A stretch of 46,041 nucleotides of DNA from an uncultured Prevotellaceae bacterium (GTDB lineage Bacteria > Bacteroidota > Bacteroidia > Bacteroidales > Bacteroidaceae), in the NCBI GenBank assembly GCA_946402905.1, contig CAMIYC010000005.1:1-46041 (forward strand). Direction: 5' to 3'. The translations under genes were made by a program, and so were the position numbers. The notes beneath the pieces were generated by a model. That model had not been told where the DNA came from and did no database searches. It saw nothing but the letters and a program-made list of their open reading frames with translations. Shown here piece after piece: positions 32,078 to 39,118 of the stretch; position 1 is the first letter of the stretch; every line of letters starts with the position of its first letter.

Positions 32078-32710
32078 TTATTTTTTCCAGTTGGATGGGT
32101 CTTTGCGCCATTCGTTCAGCAGGGCCACGTCGCTCTCGGCGATGTAGCCGGTCTCAAGAGCCTTGGCCACTACGTGCTCATAGTCGGTCAGCGTGATCAG
32201 CTGCACACCGGCTTCCTCAAAGGCTTGACGGGCAATGGGGAAACCATAGGTATACGACGCCACCATGCCGATCACCTCGCTGCCGCTCTTGCGTACGGCT
32301 TCGACGGCTTTCAGACTGCTGCCTCCGGTCGAGATGAGGTCTTCCACCACCACCACTTTCGTGCCGGGTTGAAGCTCGCCTTCTATCAGGTTTTCAAGGC
32401 CGTGGTCTTTGGGCTTGTTGCGGATATACACGAAAGGCAGGTTCAGCGCGTCGGCCACAAGGGCACCTTGGGGGATGGCACCGGTGGCAACGCCGGCGAT
32501 GGCCTCCGCCTCGGCAAAGTGTTCCAGCACGGCGTGGGTCAGTTCCAGCTTCACATAGTTGCGAAGGGCGGGGTAGGAGAGGGTCTTGCGATTGTCGCAG
32601 TAGAAGGGTGATTTCCAGCCGGATGCCCAGGTGAATGGGTCGTTGGGCTGCAGCTTGATGGCTTTGATGTCCAGTAAGCGTTGTGCAAAGTCTTTTTTCA
32701 GATTGTCCAT
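32078..32710 (-). CDS. pyrE: Orotate phosphoribosyltransferase
   Basis: Joins orotate and PRPP to give OMP in de novo pyrimidine synthesis. The 210-aa length is normal. The PRPP-binding loop VVVVEDLISTGGSS (119-132), the N-terminal FTWASGWKSPFYCDNRK substrate block and GVATGAIPQG are all present. First gene of the operon, with a -7 promoter element only 17 bp upstream. Confidence 0.97.
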   Translation of the reverse strand: MDNLKKDFAQRLLDIKAIKLQPNDPFTWASGWKSPFYCDNRKTLSYPALRNYVKLELTHAVLEHFAEAEAIAGVATGAIPQGALVADALNLPFVYIRNKPKDHGLENLIEGELQPGTKVVVVEDLISTGGSSLKAVEAVRKSGSEVIGMVASYTYGFPIARQAFEEAGVQLITLTDYEHVVAKALETGYIAESDVALLNEWRKDPSNWKK

Positions 32711-32726
32711 GATATAAAATTTCTTG

Positions 32727-32734
32727 CAAAGGTA
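32727..32734 (-). promoter_or_regulatory. -7 promoter element of the pyrE operon
   Basis: Minus-strand TACCTTTG, a perfect TAnnTTTG match. The G is 17 bp before the ATG, leaving a leader of only about 10-12 nt, so there is no room for a leader attenuator. Confidence 0.6.
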
Positions 32735-32832
32735 TTAAAAAAAATCGATTAAGCGAGCGAAATACAAAGACATTTGTATTTCCGGGCGTGAGATTTCCCC
32801 GCTCACTTCACCACAAAGCCAACCTCCCTTTG

Positions 32833-32973
32833 TTCATTGCCTGGCGGATTTCTTCCTTTGTTCATTGCCTGGCGGATTTCTCCCTTTGTTCATTGCCTGG
32901 CGGATTTCTTCCTTTGTTCATTGCCTGGCGGATTTCTTCCTTTGTTCATTGCCTGGCGGATTTAATCCGCCAG
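32833..32973. repeat. 28-bp tandem repeat, five units
   Basis: TTCATTGCCTGGCGGATTTC followed by 8 further bases repeats head to tail at 32833, 32861, 32889, 32917 and 32945, with a single substitution in copy 2. The last unit is completed by a mirror, CTGGCGGATT-T-AATCCGCCAG (32953-32973), a perfect 10-bp inverted repeat. There are no spacers, so it is not CRISPR. It lies between the pyrE promoter and the comF stop; nothing else is visible in 32735-33006. Confidence 0.95.
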
Positions 32974-33006
32974 CCCCCACCCCCCCAAAAAAAAGCCTTG
33001 GATTGC

Positions 33007-33708
33007 TTATTTCGCCATACCCAGCGACAATACGCTGATCCGCAGGCCGGGAGTGCCGGAGAATACCCCCGCACAGGCACAGATGGTGGCCCCGGAGGTC
33101 ACGATGTCGTCGATCATCAGGATGTGCTTCCCTGTCAAGTCCACCTCGCCGGTGGCATGGAAGGCATTCTCCACATTCTCCATCCGTTGTTGCTGGTTCT
33201 TCTGTGTCTGACTGCCGTGAAACAGAGTCCGCTTCACGGCCCTGGTCTCAATGGGGATGCCGGTCGCTTCACTTACACCCTTGGCGATCTCCACACTCTG
33301 GTTGTAGCCGCGCTGCCGTTGCCGCTTCCGCTCCAGGGGCACGGGCACGATCAGGTCGATCCCCTCGAAGAAACCATGGACGGCAAACTCCTCCGCTGCC
33401 ATCTTGCCCATCGACACGCCGATCTCGGGGTGGTCGGAGTATTTGAGCCGATGGATGATGCGGCTCACCTCTGAGCCTGCCTCGTAGTAAAACAAAGCCG
33501 AGGCACGCTCCACGGGGATGCGGGCCCAGAAGCGGCGCGCCATATCGTTGTCGTAGGCATGGGAAGCAAAGCCGGTGCGGGGCAGGTGTAGGTTGCAGGT
33601 GGAGCAGATCACCTCCTCGCTCATGCCCAGCCGGCATCCGCACACCGCGCAGCCCTGGGGGGCGATGAGGTTGAGCAAACGGTGCCAGAAACTAATCCTC
33701 TGCTCCAT
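33007..33708 (-). CDS. comF: ComF-family phosphoribosyltransferase-like protein
   Basis: A 233-aa protein with the N-terminal zinc-finger cysteines (CAVCGCRL, CSTC) and a C-terminal phosphoribosyltransferase fold ending in MIDDIVTSGATICAC, the PRPP loop of the family. ComF proteins act in DNA uptake and transformation in several bacteria; the exact reaction is unclear. Third gene of prmC-recX-comF. Its start overlaps the recX end by 17 bp, indicating coupled translation. Confidence 0.93.
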   Translation of the reverse strand: MEQRISFWHRLLNLIAPQGCAVCGCRLGMSEEVICSTCNLHLPRTGFASHAYDNDMARRFWARIPVERASALFYYEAGSEVSRIIHRLKYSDHPEIGVSMGKMAAEEFAVHGFFEGIDLIVPVPLERKRQRQRGYNQSVEIAKGVSEATGIPIETRAVKRTLFHGSQTQKNQQQRMENVENAFHATGEVDLTGKHILMIDDIVTSGATICACAGVFSGTPGLRISVLSLGMAK

Positions 33709-34180
33709 CTTCTATATATTCGTCGGCATGGTCCAGACACTGACGGATGATGTCCATGGTGAAACCACGGCTCAGCGCAAAACGGATGAGACGCCCGTTG
33801 GCCTCATAGTCGCTCATGGCTTTCAGCTGGCGTCGCTTGTTCTTCAGCAGCGGTATCAGGACGTTGAGATACGTTGCGTCGTCCACCTCGTCGAGCACAG
33901 GCTCATAGGTCGTCCTGTCCATGCGTTTCTGCATCAGGGCCTGCTCCACTTTGCGGCGGCCCCATTTGTTATATCTTATCTTGTCTCTCACAAAAAAACG
34001 GCAGTAGCGCTCGTCATCGACAAACTTCTCCTTGACAAGGTATTCCATGATGCGGGCCTGGGCATCGTCGGCGATGTCCCAGCGGCGCATTTTCTCCAGC
34101 ATTTCGTAAGTGCAGTGCTCGGCTTGCGAACAGACAGCCGTCAACTTGAGGAGAGCTTCTTTCTCGGTCATTTCTTTCAT
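33692..34180 (-). CDS. recX: RecX-family regulatory protein
   Basis: A 162-aa all-helical protein with the RecX triple-helix repeats: LLKLTAVCSQAEHCTYEM, the basic block KWGRRKVEQAL and the LLKNKRRQLKAMSDYEANGRLIRFALSRGF end. RecX restrains RecA filament growth. Usually recX lies next to recA, but here it sits between prmC and comF. The start ATG overlaps the prmC stop (ATGA). Confidence 0.9.
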   Translation of the reverse strand: MKEMTEKEALLKLTAVCSQAEHCTYEMLEKMRRWDIADDAQARIMEYLVKEKFVDDERYCRFFVRDKIRYNKWGRRKVEQALMQKRMDRTTYEPVLDEVDDATYLNVLIPLLKNKRRQLKAMSDYEANGRLIRFALSRGFTMDIIRQCLDHADEYIEDGAED

Positions 34181-35010
34181 GGGCGGATGGCTTGGATGAA
34201 TCGTTTCTTGCCGAAGGGGTCGTCAAGGGTCTGCAGACCGTCATATCCTCTGCCTTCAAGCATCTTCATGACTTCATTCAGGTAGAGGGGGTTGCATTCA
34301 AAGTAGAGACGGCCGCCACGTTTCAGTGACACCGAGGCATAGGTGGCGATGGCATCGTAGAAGAGCAGCGGAGCCTCGTCGGGCACATAGAGGGCCTCAG
34401 CCGGCTCGTGGCGGGTCACGTTGGCGTGCATCGCCGACTGCTCACGGCGGCAGATGTAGGGGGGATTGGAGACGATGACGTCCCAGTGGTCTGGCTCGGG
34501 GGACATGTGCAGGGCGTCCTGATGCACGGTCGTGAGGTCGGCACCGAGCGACGTGGCGTTGACTTGTGTAACGGCGAGGGCCTTCGCCGAGAGGTCGCAG
34601 GCCGTGACGGCACTGCCGCCTATCTCGAGGGCCAGCGTCACGGCAATACAACCGCTGCCGCAGCCGATGTCCAGGATAGTGGCAAGGGATGTACGGCAGT
34701 CGTCGGCCACCCAACGGCAGAGCGTCTCCGTCTCCGGACGGGGGATCAGCACGCCGGGCTCCACGTGAAACGGCCGCCCCATAAACTGCGCCTCGCCAAG
34801 CACATATTGCACCGGTTCGGCATCGCGCAGCCGTGTCATCAGCCGGTCGAGCTCTGTCCTCGACTCGTCGCCCATCACGGCGATGCCGTCGCACAGTATC
34901 TCGGCCATGCTCATGCCAAACCGCTCCTCCAGCACCATACGTACGATGGCACGGGCCTCTCCGGCGTCATATAGCGGCAATAAGGACTCCCAAAGTGCTC
35001 TGTAGGTCAT
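34177..35010 (-). CDS. prmC: Release factor N5-glutamine methyltransferase PrmC
   Basis: Methylates the GGQ glutamine of peptide release factors RF1 and RF2 using S-adenosylmethionine. The 277-aa length is normal. An N-terminal helical substrate domain (about 1-80) includes the PVQYVLG block. The SAM domain follows with ILDIGCGSGCIAVTLAL and the catalytic VSNPPYI. It heads the operon with recX and comF and is driven by a promoter almost touching its ATG. Confidence 0.96.
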   Translation of the reverse strand: MTYRALWESLLPLYDAGEARAIVRMVLEERFGMSMAEILCDGIAVMGDESRTELDRLMTRLRDAEPVQYVLGEAQFMGRPFHVEPGVLIPRPETETLCRWVADDCRTSLATILDIGCGSGCIAVTLALEIGGSAVTACDLSAKALAVTQVNATSLGADLTTVHQDALHMSPEPDHWDVIVSNPPYICRREQSAMHANVTRHEPAEALYVPDEAPLLFYDAIATYASVSLKRGGRLYFECNPLYLNEVMKMLEGRGYDGLQTLDDPFGKKRFIQAIRP

Positions 35011-35014
35011 TTTT

Positions 35015-35070
35015 GGTGCAAAATTAATGAAAAAACTACAAAACCCTCAAAAAAACATTATCTTTGCACC
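35015..35070. promoter_or_regulatory. Divergent prmC/ribD promoter region with inverted repeat
   Basis: On the minus strand TAATTTTG (35026-35019) ends 9 bp before the prmC ATG. On the plus strand TATCTTTG (35059-35066) ends 5 bp before the ribD ATG. GGTGCAAA (35015-35022) and TTTGCACC (35063-35070) are perfect inverted copies. Both transcripts would have little or no leader. Confidence 0.6.
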
Positions 35071-36027
35071 ATGAATTCATCCCTACTTCAAACCGACGAG
35101 AGATATATGTGCCGCTGTCTCCAACTCGCGGCATGTGGCAGAAACGGGTCGAGGCCTAATCCGATGGTCGGGGCGGTGATCGTGGCCCGCGACCGCATCA
35201 TTGGCGAGGGATACCACGTGCGCTGTGGCGAGGGGCATGCCGAGGTCAACGCTTTCGCTGCCGTAAGGGCAGAGGATGAGCGGCTGCTCCCGGAGGCTAC
35301 CGTCTACGTGAGTCTCGAACCGTGTGCGCACTACGGCAAGACGCCTCCATGCGCCGATCTGATTGTAAGCAAAGGTGTGAGACGTGTGGTTGTGGGATGT
35401 GTCGATCCTTTCGCAAAGGTGAAAGGCCGGGGCATACAGAAACTGCGCGACGCAGGTATTGCGGTCAGCGTGGGGGTGCTCGAAGAGGAGTGCCGGTGGC
35501 TCAACCGGCGGTTTTTTACGTTTCATCAGCTCCACCGGCCGTATATCATTCTCAAATGGGCACAGACCGCCGACGGATTCATCGACGACCATGGCAGGCC
35601 GCTCGCTATATCCACGCCATTCACACGGATGTTGGTACATCGGTTGCGGGCACAGGAGGATGCCATCGTCGTGGGGAGGGTCACCGACGAAAGGGAGCAC
35701 CCGCGCCTCGATGTGCGTGAGTGGAGCGGACCGTCGCCCGCACGGTTTATCCTTTCGCATGATTTCGGCATCGACCGGCTCATACAGACGTGTGTGGAGC
35801 AAAATCTCCAGTCGCTGATTGTCGAGGGGGGGCGACGCACGCTTCAGTCGTTCATCGACCGGCAGCTTTATGATGAGATAAGGGTAGAGACGGCTCCCCT
35901 CACCGTCGGGGGCGGCACCCGCGCTCCTCAGATGCCCGCAGCCCAGAGATTGATCAAGACCGAATTCTACGATAGCAATATCATCCGAAGCTTCAAGCAT
36001 ACCCCACAGCCCCCATCAAGCCCATAG
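35071..36027 (+). CDS. ribD: Riboflavin biosynthesis deaminase/reductase RibD
   Basis: Bifunctional enzyme for steps two and three of riboflavin synthesis. The N-terminal cytidine-deaminase-like domain (1-145) keeps the zinc site: GHAEVNAF (H56, E58) and EPCAHYGKTPPC (C85, C94). The C-terminal reductase domain starts near YIILKWAQTADGFI and ends with the glycine-rich VEGGRRTLQSFI. At 318 aa it is slightly shorter than the usual 350-370, and the reductase part is compact but shows its main blocks. The final residues (PQPPSSP) are coded by the adjacent tandem repeat. No FMN riboswitch can fit in the near-absent leader. Confidence 0.94.
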   Translation: MNSSLLQTDERYMCRCLQLAACGRNGSRPNPMVGAVIVARDRIIGEGYHVRCGEGHAEVNAFAAVRAEDERLLPEATVYVSLEPCAHYGKTPPCADLIVSKGVRRVVVGCVDPFAKVKGRGIQKLRDAGIAVSVGVLEEECRWLNRRFFTFHQLHRPYIILKWAQTADGFIDDHGRPLAISTPFTRMLVHRLRAQEDAIVVGRVTDEREHPRLDVREWSGPSPARFILSHDFGIDRLIQTCVEQNLQSLIVEGGRRTLQSFIDRQLYDEIRVETAPLTVGGGTRAPQMPAAQRLIKTEFYDSNIIRSFKHTPQPPSSP

Positions 36028-36075
36028 CCCCCATTAAGCCCATCAAGCCCATCAAGCCCCATCAAGCCCATCCAC
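36005..36075. repeat. CCCATCAAG-type degenerate tandem repeat across the ribD stop
   Basis: About seven variants of CCCATCAAG/CCCATTAAG. It starts inside the last ribD codons, includes the stop at 36025-36027 and ends just before the RNase H stop on the other strand. Confidence 0.85.
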
Positions 36076-36080
36076 CCCTC

Positions 36081-36554
36081 TCACTTCTTCCTGCCGAAGT
36101 CGGCAGGAATCTCTCCCCACTGAGCCGTTTCCCATTTGATGATTGGCACACGCACGGTATGGGTGAGCAGCCAACGTTCGGCGCGGCGGATGATTTCGTG
36201 CAGTTTTTGTGTTTTCTCGCTATACTCCAGGGTAGTTTTGCATTTCTTCTTGTTCACCCACACGATGGCGTTGTAACTGTCAGAGTATATGGACTTTTTG
36301 ATACCTTGTTTTTCCATCAGGGCGAGGGCATGAACGATAGCGAGAAACTCACCGATATTGTTTGTGCCGAAGACAGGTCCGAAGTGAAACACTTGTGCAC
36401 CGGTAGCCAGGTCGATGGCCTGATATTCCATTTGTCCGGGGTTACCCGAGCAGGCAGCGTCCACCGCCCACGCATCCGCACTCACCTCCATAGGAAGAGG
36501 CAGCACGGTGTCGTGACGGTAAGAAGGAGGATTGACTATGAAGTTTTTCGCCAT
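36081..36554 (-). CDS. RNase H family protein
   Basis: A 157-aa cytoplasmic nuclease predicted to cut RNA in RNA-DNA hybrids. The active-site carboxylates are in the expected order: AVDAACSGNPG (Asp), GTNNIGEFLAI (Glu), YSDSYNAI (Asp) and the C-terminal WGEIPADFGRKK (Asp). It lacks the viroplasmin-type N-terminal domain found in many Bacteroidetes RNases H and has only a short, Pro-rich leader (about 1-25). It follows argS on the same strand after a gap of about 100 bp and converges on ribD. Confidence 0.9.
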   Translation of the reverse strand: MAKNFIVNPPSYRHDTVLPLPMEVSADAWAVDAACSGNPGQMEYQAIDLATGAQVFHFGPVFGTNNIGEFLAIVHALALMEKQGIKKSIYSDSYNAIVWVNKKKCKTTLEYSEKTQKLHEIIRRAERWLLTHTVRVPIIKWETAQWGEIPADFGRKK

Positions 36555-36598
36555 TCGCTATTCGCTTACGCTATTCGCTATTTATTATTCTCAGTTAG

Positions 36599-36650
36599 CA
36601 CCTCCCCTCCTTCGGAGGGGCTGGGGGAGGTTTTCGGGGGAGGTTTTGGG
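36599..36650. other. G/C-rich hairpin between argS and the RNase H gene
   Basis: CCCCTCC-TTCG-GAGGGG forms a stem with a TTCG tetraloop, followed by GGGGGAGG and GGGAGG runs. In style it resembles the G-rich elements at 43-250 and 25303-25460 but without sequence identity beyond the G-runs. It may act as a terminator or RNA processing site. Confidence 0.5.
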
Positions 36651-36657
36651 AGGTTTC

Positions 36658-38484
36658 TCACATCCTCTCCGGCACTTCAATGCCCAACAGGCGCATGCCG
36701 TTGCGGATGATCTTGGCCACATTGGCGGCCAGTACCAGGCGCAGGGTCTTCTCCTCCGGGGTGTCGGCGTTGAGGATGCTATAGTCGTGATAGAACTGGT
36801 TGAACTGCTTGGTCAGCTCATAGCAGTAGTTGGCGATGCCGCTGGGCGAATAGTCCTTGCCGGCTTGCTCCACCGCGGCGGCATACTCGCTCATCTTCTG
36901 GATCAGCTCTGTCTCTTTCGCATTCAGGGGCAGCGTGGCGTCCAGCGTCTCTGGCAGGGAGCAGCCGTCGGCCTCGGCCTTGCGCAGGATACTGCGTATA
37001 CGGGCGTGTGTGTATTGGATAAACGGACCGGTGTTGCCGTTGAAGTCGATACTCTCCTCGGGGTTGAAGAGCATGTTCTTGCGGGCGTCTACTTTCAGGA
37101 TAAAGTATTTCAGCGCACCCATGCCCACGATACGGGCTATCTCGTCTTTCTCTGCCTCGCTGATGCCTTCCAGCTTGTTCACCTTGTCTTCGCTCAGCTG
37201 GCGCGCGTCGGAGATCATCGTGCTGATCAGGTCGTCGGCGTCCACCACCGTGCCCTCGCGGCTCTTCATCTTGCCGTTGGGCAGCTCTACCATGCCGTAG
37301 GAGAAGTGCACCAGCTCCTTGCCCCATTTGAAGCCCAGACGGTCGAGCAGGATGGAGAGCACCTGGAAGTGGTAGTTCTGTTCATTGCCCACCACGTAGA
37401 TCATCTTGTCGATGGGATAGTCTTTGAAGCGCATGTCGGCAGTGCCGATGTCCTGCGTCATATACACCGAGGTGCCGTCGCTGCGCAGCAGCAGCTTCTG
37501 GTCCAGGCCCTCGCCGGTCAGGTCGGCCCACACACTGTTGTCTTCCTTCCTGAAAAACAGACCCTTTGCCAGACCTTCCTCTACTTTCGCCTTGCCCTCC
37601 AGATAGGTCTCCGACTCATAGTAGATCTTGTCGAAACCTACGCCCAGGGCTTTGTAGGTCTCGTCAAAGCCGGCATACACCCAGGAGTTCATCTTTTCCC
37701 ACAGAGCGCGCACCTCAGCGTCGCCCTGCTCCCATTTCACCAGCATCGCATGGGCTTCCTTGATCAGGGGGGCTTCGTCCTTGGCTTTCTTCTCAGCCTG
37801 CTCGGCGTCCATGCCCTCGGCCTCATACTGGGCGGCCAGTGTCTTCACCTCCTCGCGGTAGTGCTTGTCGAAGGCCACGTAGTAGTCGCCGATCAGGTGG
37901 TCGCCTTTCTTGCCGCTGCTCTCGGGCGTCTCGCCGTTGCCCCATTTCTGCCAGGCCAGCATCGACTTGCAGATATGTATGCCGCGGTCGTTCACGATGT
38001 TGGTCTTCACCACCTTGTTGCCGTTGGCGGCCATGATCTGGGCCAGCGACCAGCCCAGCAGGTTGTTGCGCACATGACCCAGGTGGAGGGGCTTGTTGGT
38101 GTTGGGCGAGGAATACTCGATCATCACCAGCGGAGAGTCTTCCCCGGCAGCACGCTCGCCGTAGTGGCTGTCGGCGTGGATGGCGCCCAGCAGACCGATC
38201 CAGGCCGAGGGGGCGATGGTCAGGTTGAGAAAGCCTTTCACTACGTTGTAGCCGGCCACGCTCGCCTCATGCTCTTGCAGCCACTGGCCGATGTCGGTGG
38301 CGGTGTCTTCGGGTTTCTTCCTCGAAATCTTGAGGAAGGGGAAAACGACGAGTGTGAGGTGACCCTCAAACTCGCTTCTTGTCTTCTGCAACTGCACCAT
38401 CTTGGCAGGCACTTCCTGCCCGTAAAGTGCTTGGATGGCGGTCATGACCGCCTGGCTAATGCCGCTTTCTATGTTCATATTCAT
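36658..38484 (-). CDS. argS: Arginyl-tRNA synthetase
   Basis: Charges tRNA-Arg. The 608-aa length is typical of Bacteroidales ArgS. The class I signature is HLGHVRNN (about 131-138, HIGH-like), the KMSK-like loop is GKMKSREGT, and the C-terminal DALR anticodon-binding domain ends in LRLLGIEVPERM. The N-terminal Add1-like domain is present (about 1-100). Start ATG 38484; ATG 38478 is also possible. A -7 promoter lies at 38540-38547. Confidence 0.97.
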   Translation of the reverse strand: MNMNIESGISQAVMTAIQALYGQEVPAKMVQLQKTRSEFEGHLTLVVFPFLKISRKKPEDTATDIGQWLQEHEASVAGYNVVKGFLNLTIAPSAWIGLLGAIHADSHYGERAAGEDSPLVMIEYSSPNTNKPLHLGHVRNNLLGWSLAQIMAANGNKVVKTNIVNDRGIHICKSMLAWQKWGNGETPESSGKKGDHLIGDYYVAFDKHYREEVKTLAAQYEAEGMDAEQAEKKAKDEAPLIKEAHAMLVKWEQGDAEVRALWEKMNSWVYAGFDETYKALGVGFDKIYYESETYLEGKAKVEEGLAKGLFFRKEDNSVWADLTGEGLDQKLLLRSDGTSVYMTQDIGTADMRFKDYPIDKMIYVVGNEQNYHFQVLSILLDRLGFKWGKELVHFSYGMVELPNGKMKSREGTVVDADDLISTMISDARQLSEDKVNKLEGISEAEKDEIARIVGMGALKYFILKVDARKNMLFNPEESIDFNGNTGPFIQYTHARIRSILRKAEADGCSLPETLDATLPLNAKETELIQKMSEYAAAVEQAGKDYSPSGIANYCYELTKQFNQFYHDYSILNADTPEEKTLRLVLAANVAKIIRNGMRLLGIEVPERM

Positions 38485-38539
38485 ACGTTCTTGTTCTTTC
38501 TGTCTTCTTTATAACGATTGTCTGCCGAAAAAGACGCTG

Positions 38540-38547
38540 CAAAGGTA
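38540..38547 (-). promoter_or_regulatory. -7 promoter element of argS
   Basis: Minus-strand TACCTTTG, a perfect TAnnTTTG match, 56 bp before the ATG. Confidence 0.55.
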
Positions 38548-38589
38548 GTGATTTTAATTCATATATCGATACTGACCATTCATAATTCG

Positions 38590-38692
38590 CTCTTCATTGT
38601 CATCTCTGTATCGTAAGTTCTTCATCGTCGCTCTGTATCGTCATCTCTTCATCGTCATCTCTGTATCGTCATCTCTTCACATTGATTCTCAC
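38590..38692. repeat. CATCGTCATCTCTGTAT-type tandem repeat
   Basis: Five to six variants of TCGTCATCTCTGTA/TCGTCATCTCTTCA between the argS promoter and the stop of the minus-strand 128-aa gene. The intergenic stretch 38485-38729 holds only this repeat and the promoter. Confidence 0.75.
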
Positions 38693-38729
38693 TCGCCGGT
38701 GTAGGGACGCGGCGTGCCGCGTTGAATGT

Positions 38730-39116
38730 CTACTGGAGCCGCTTCCTGATGTCGTCCATTTTGCGCCGTCGGTCGAAGGAGAATACGCCGCTGTGGCGGT
38801 CTATCCATTCAAACAGGGGGAGTGCGCGCTGTAGCAGTTGGTCTTTGAAAGGCTGTGGGCGCAGGTCCGACTCTACATAATACAGTTCGGCGAGCATCTC
38901 CATGCGGTGCAGACGTTGCTCTTCGGGAAACTTTTCAAACGACGACATCACCTCCTCGAAAGAAGATCCTTGATAAAACTCATAACCGCCCAGATACTGT
39001 TCATACATCTCGTGCAGGGCCTTGGTCTTGTCTTCCACCTCGTTCTTCTCCAGCAGTCGCTGCAGGGCAGCGAAAAATTCGCGGATCAGCCGCATGATAT
39101 AGTCTTGTTGTAGCAT
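38730..39116 (-). CDS. Small all-helical protein, unknown function
   Basis: A 128-aa, mostly helical, charged protein with no TM or signal. It begins MLQQDYIMRLIREFFAALQRLL, a start that resembles the DUF6483 type in other phyla (weak, from memory), then has TPR-like helices with LYYVESDLRPQ and FSFDRRRKMDDI. The gene starts 2 bp after the helicase stop, so the two are translated together. I cannot assign a function. Confidence 0.7.
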   Translation of the reverse strand: MLQQDYIMRLIREFFAALQRLLEKNEVEDKTKALHEMYEQYLGGYEFYQGSSFEEVMSSFEKFPEEQRLHRMEMLAELYYVESDLRPQPFKDQLLQRALPLFEWIDRHSGVFSFDRRRKMDDIRKRLQ

Positions 39117-39118
39117 TG

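Noticed and set aside
32833..32973. CRISPR array
   Set aside because: The 28-bp units are directly adjacent, with no spacers, and no cas genes are near.
35027..35070. FMN riboswitch upstream of ribD
   Set aside because: The promoter is only a few bases from the ATG, leaving no room for an aptamer.
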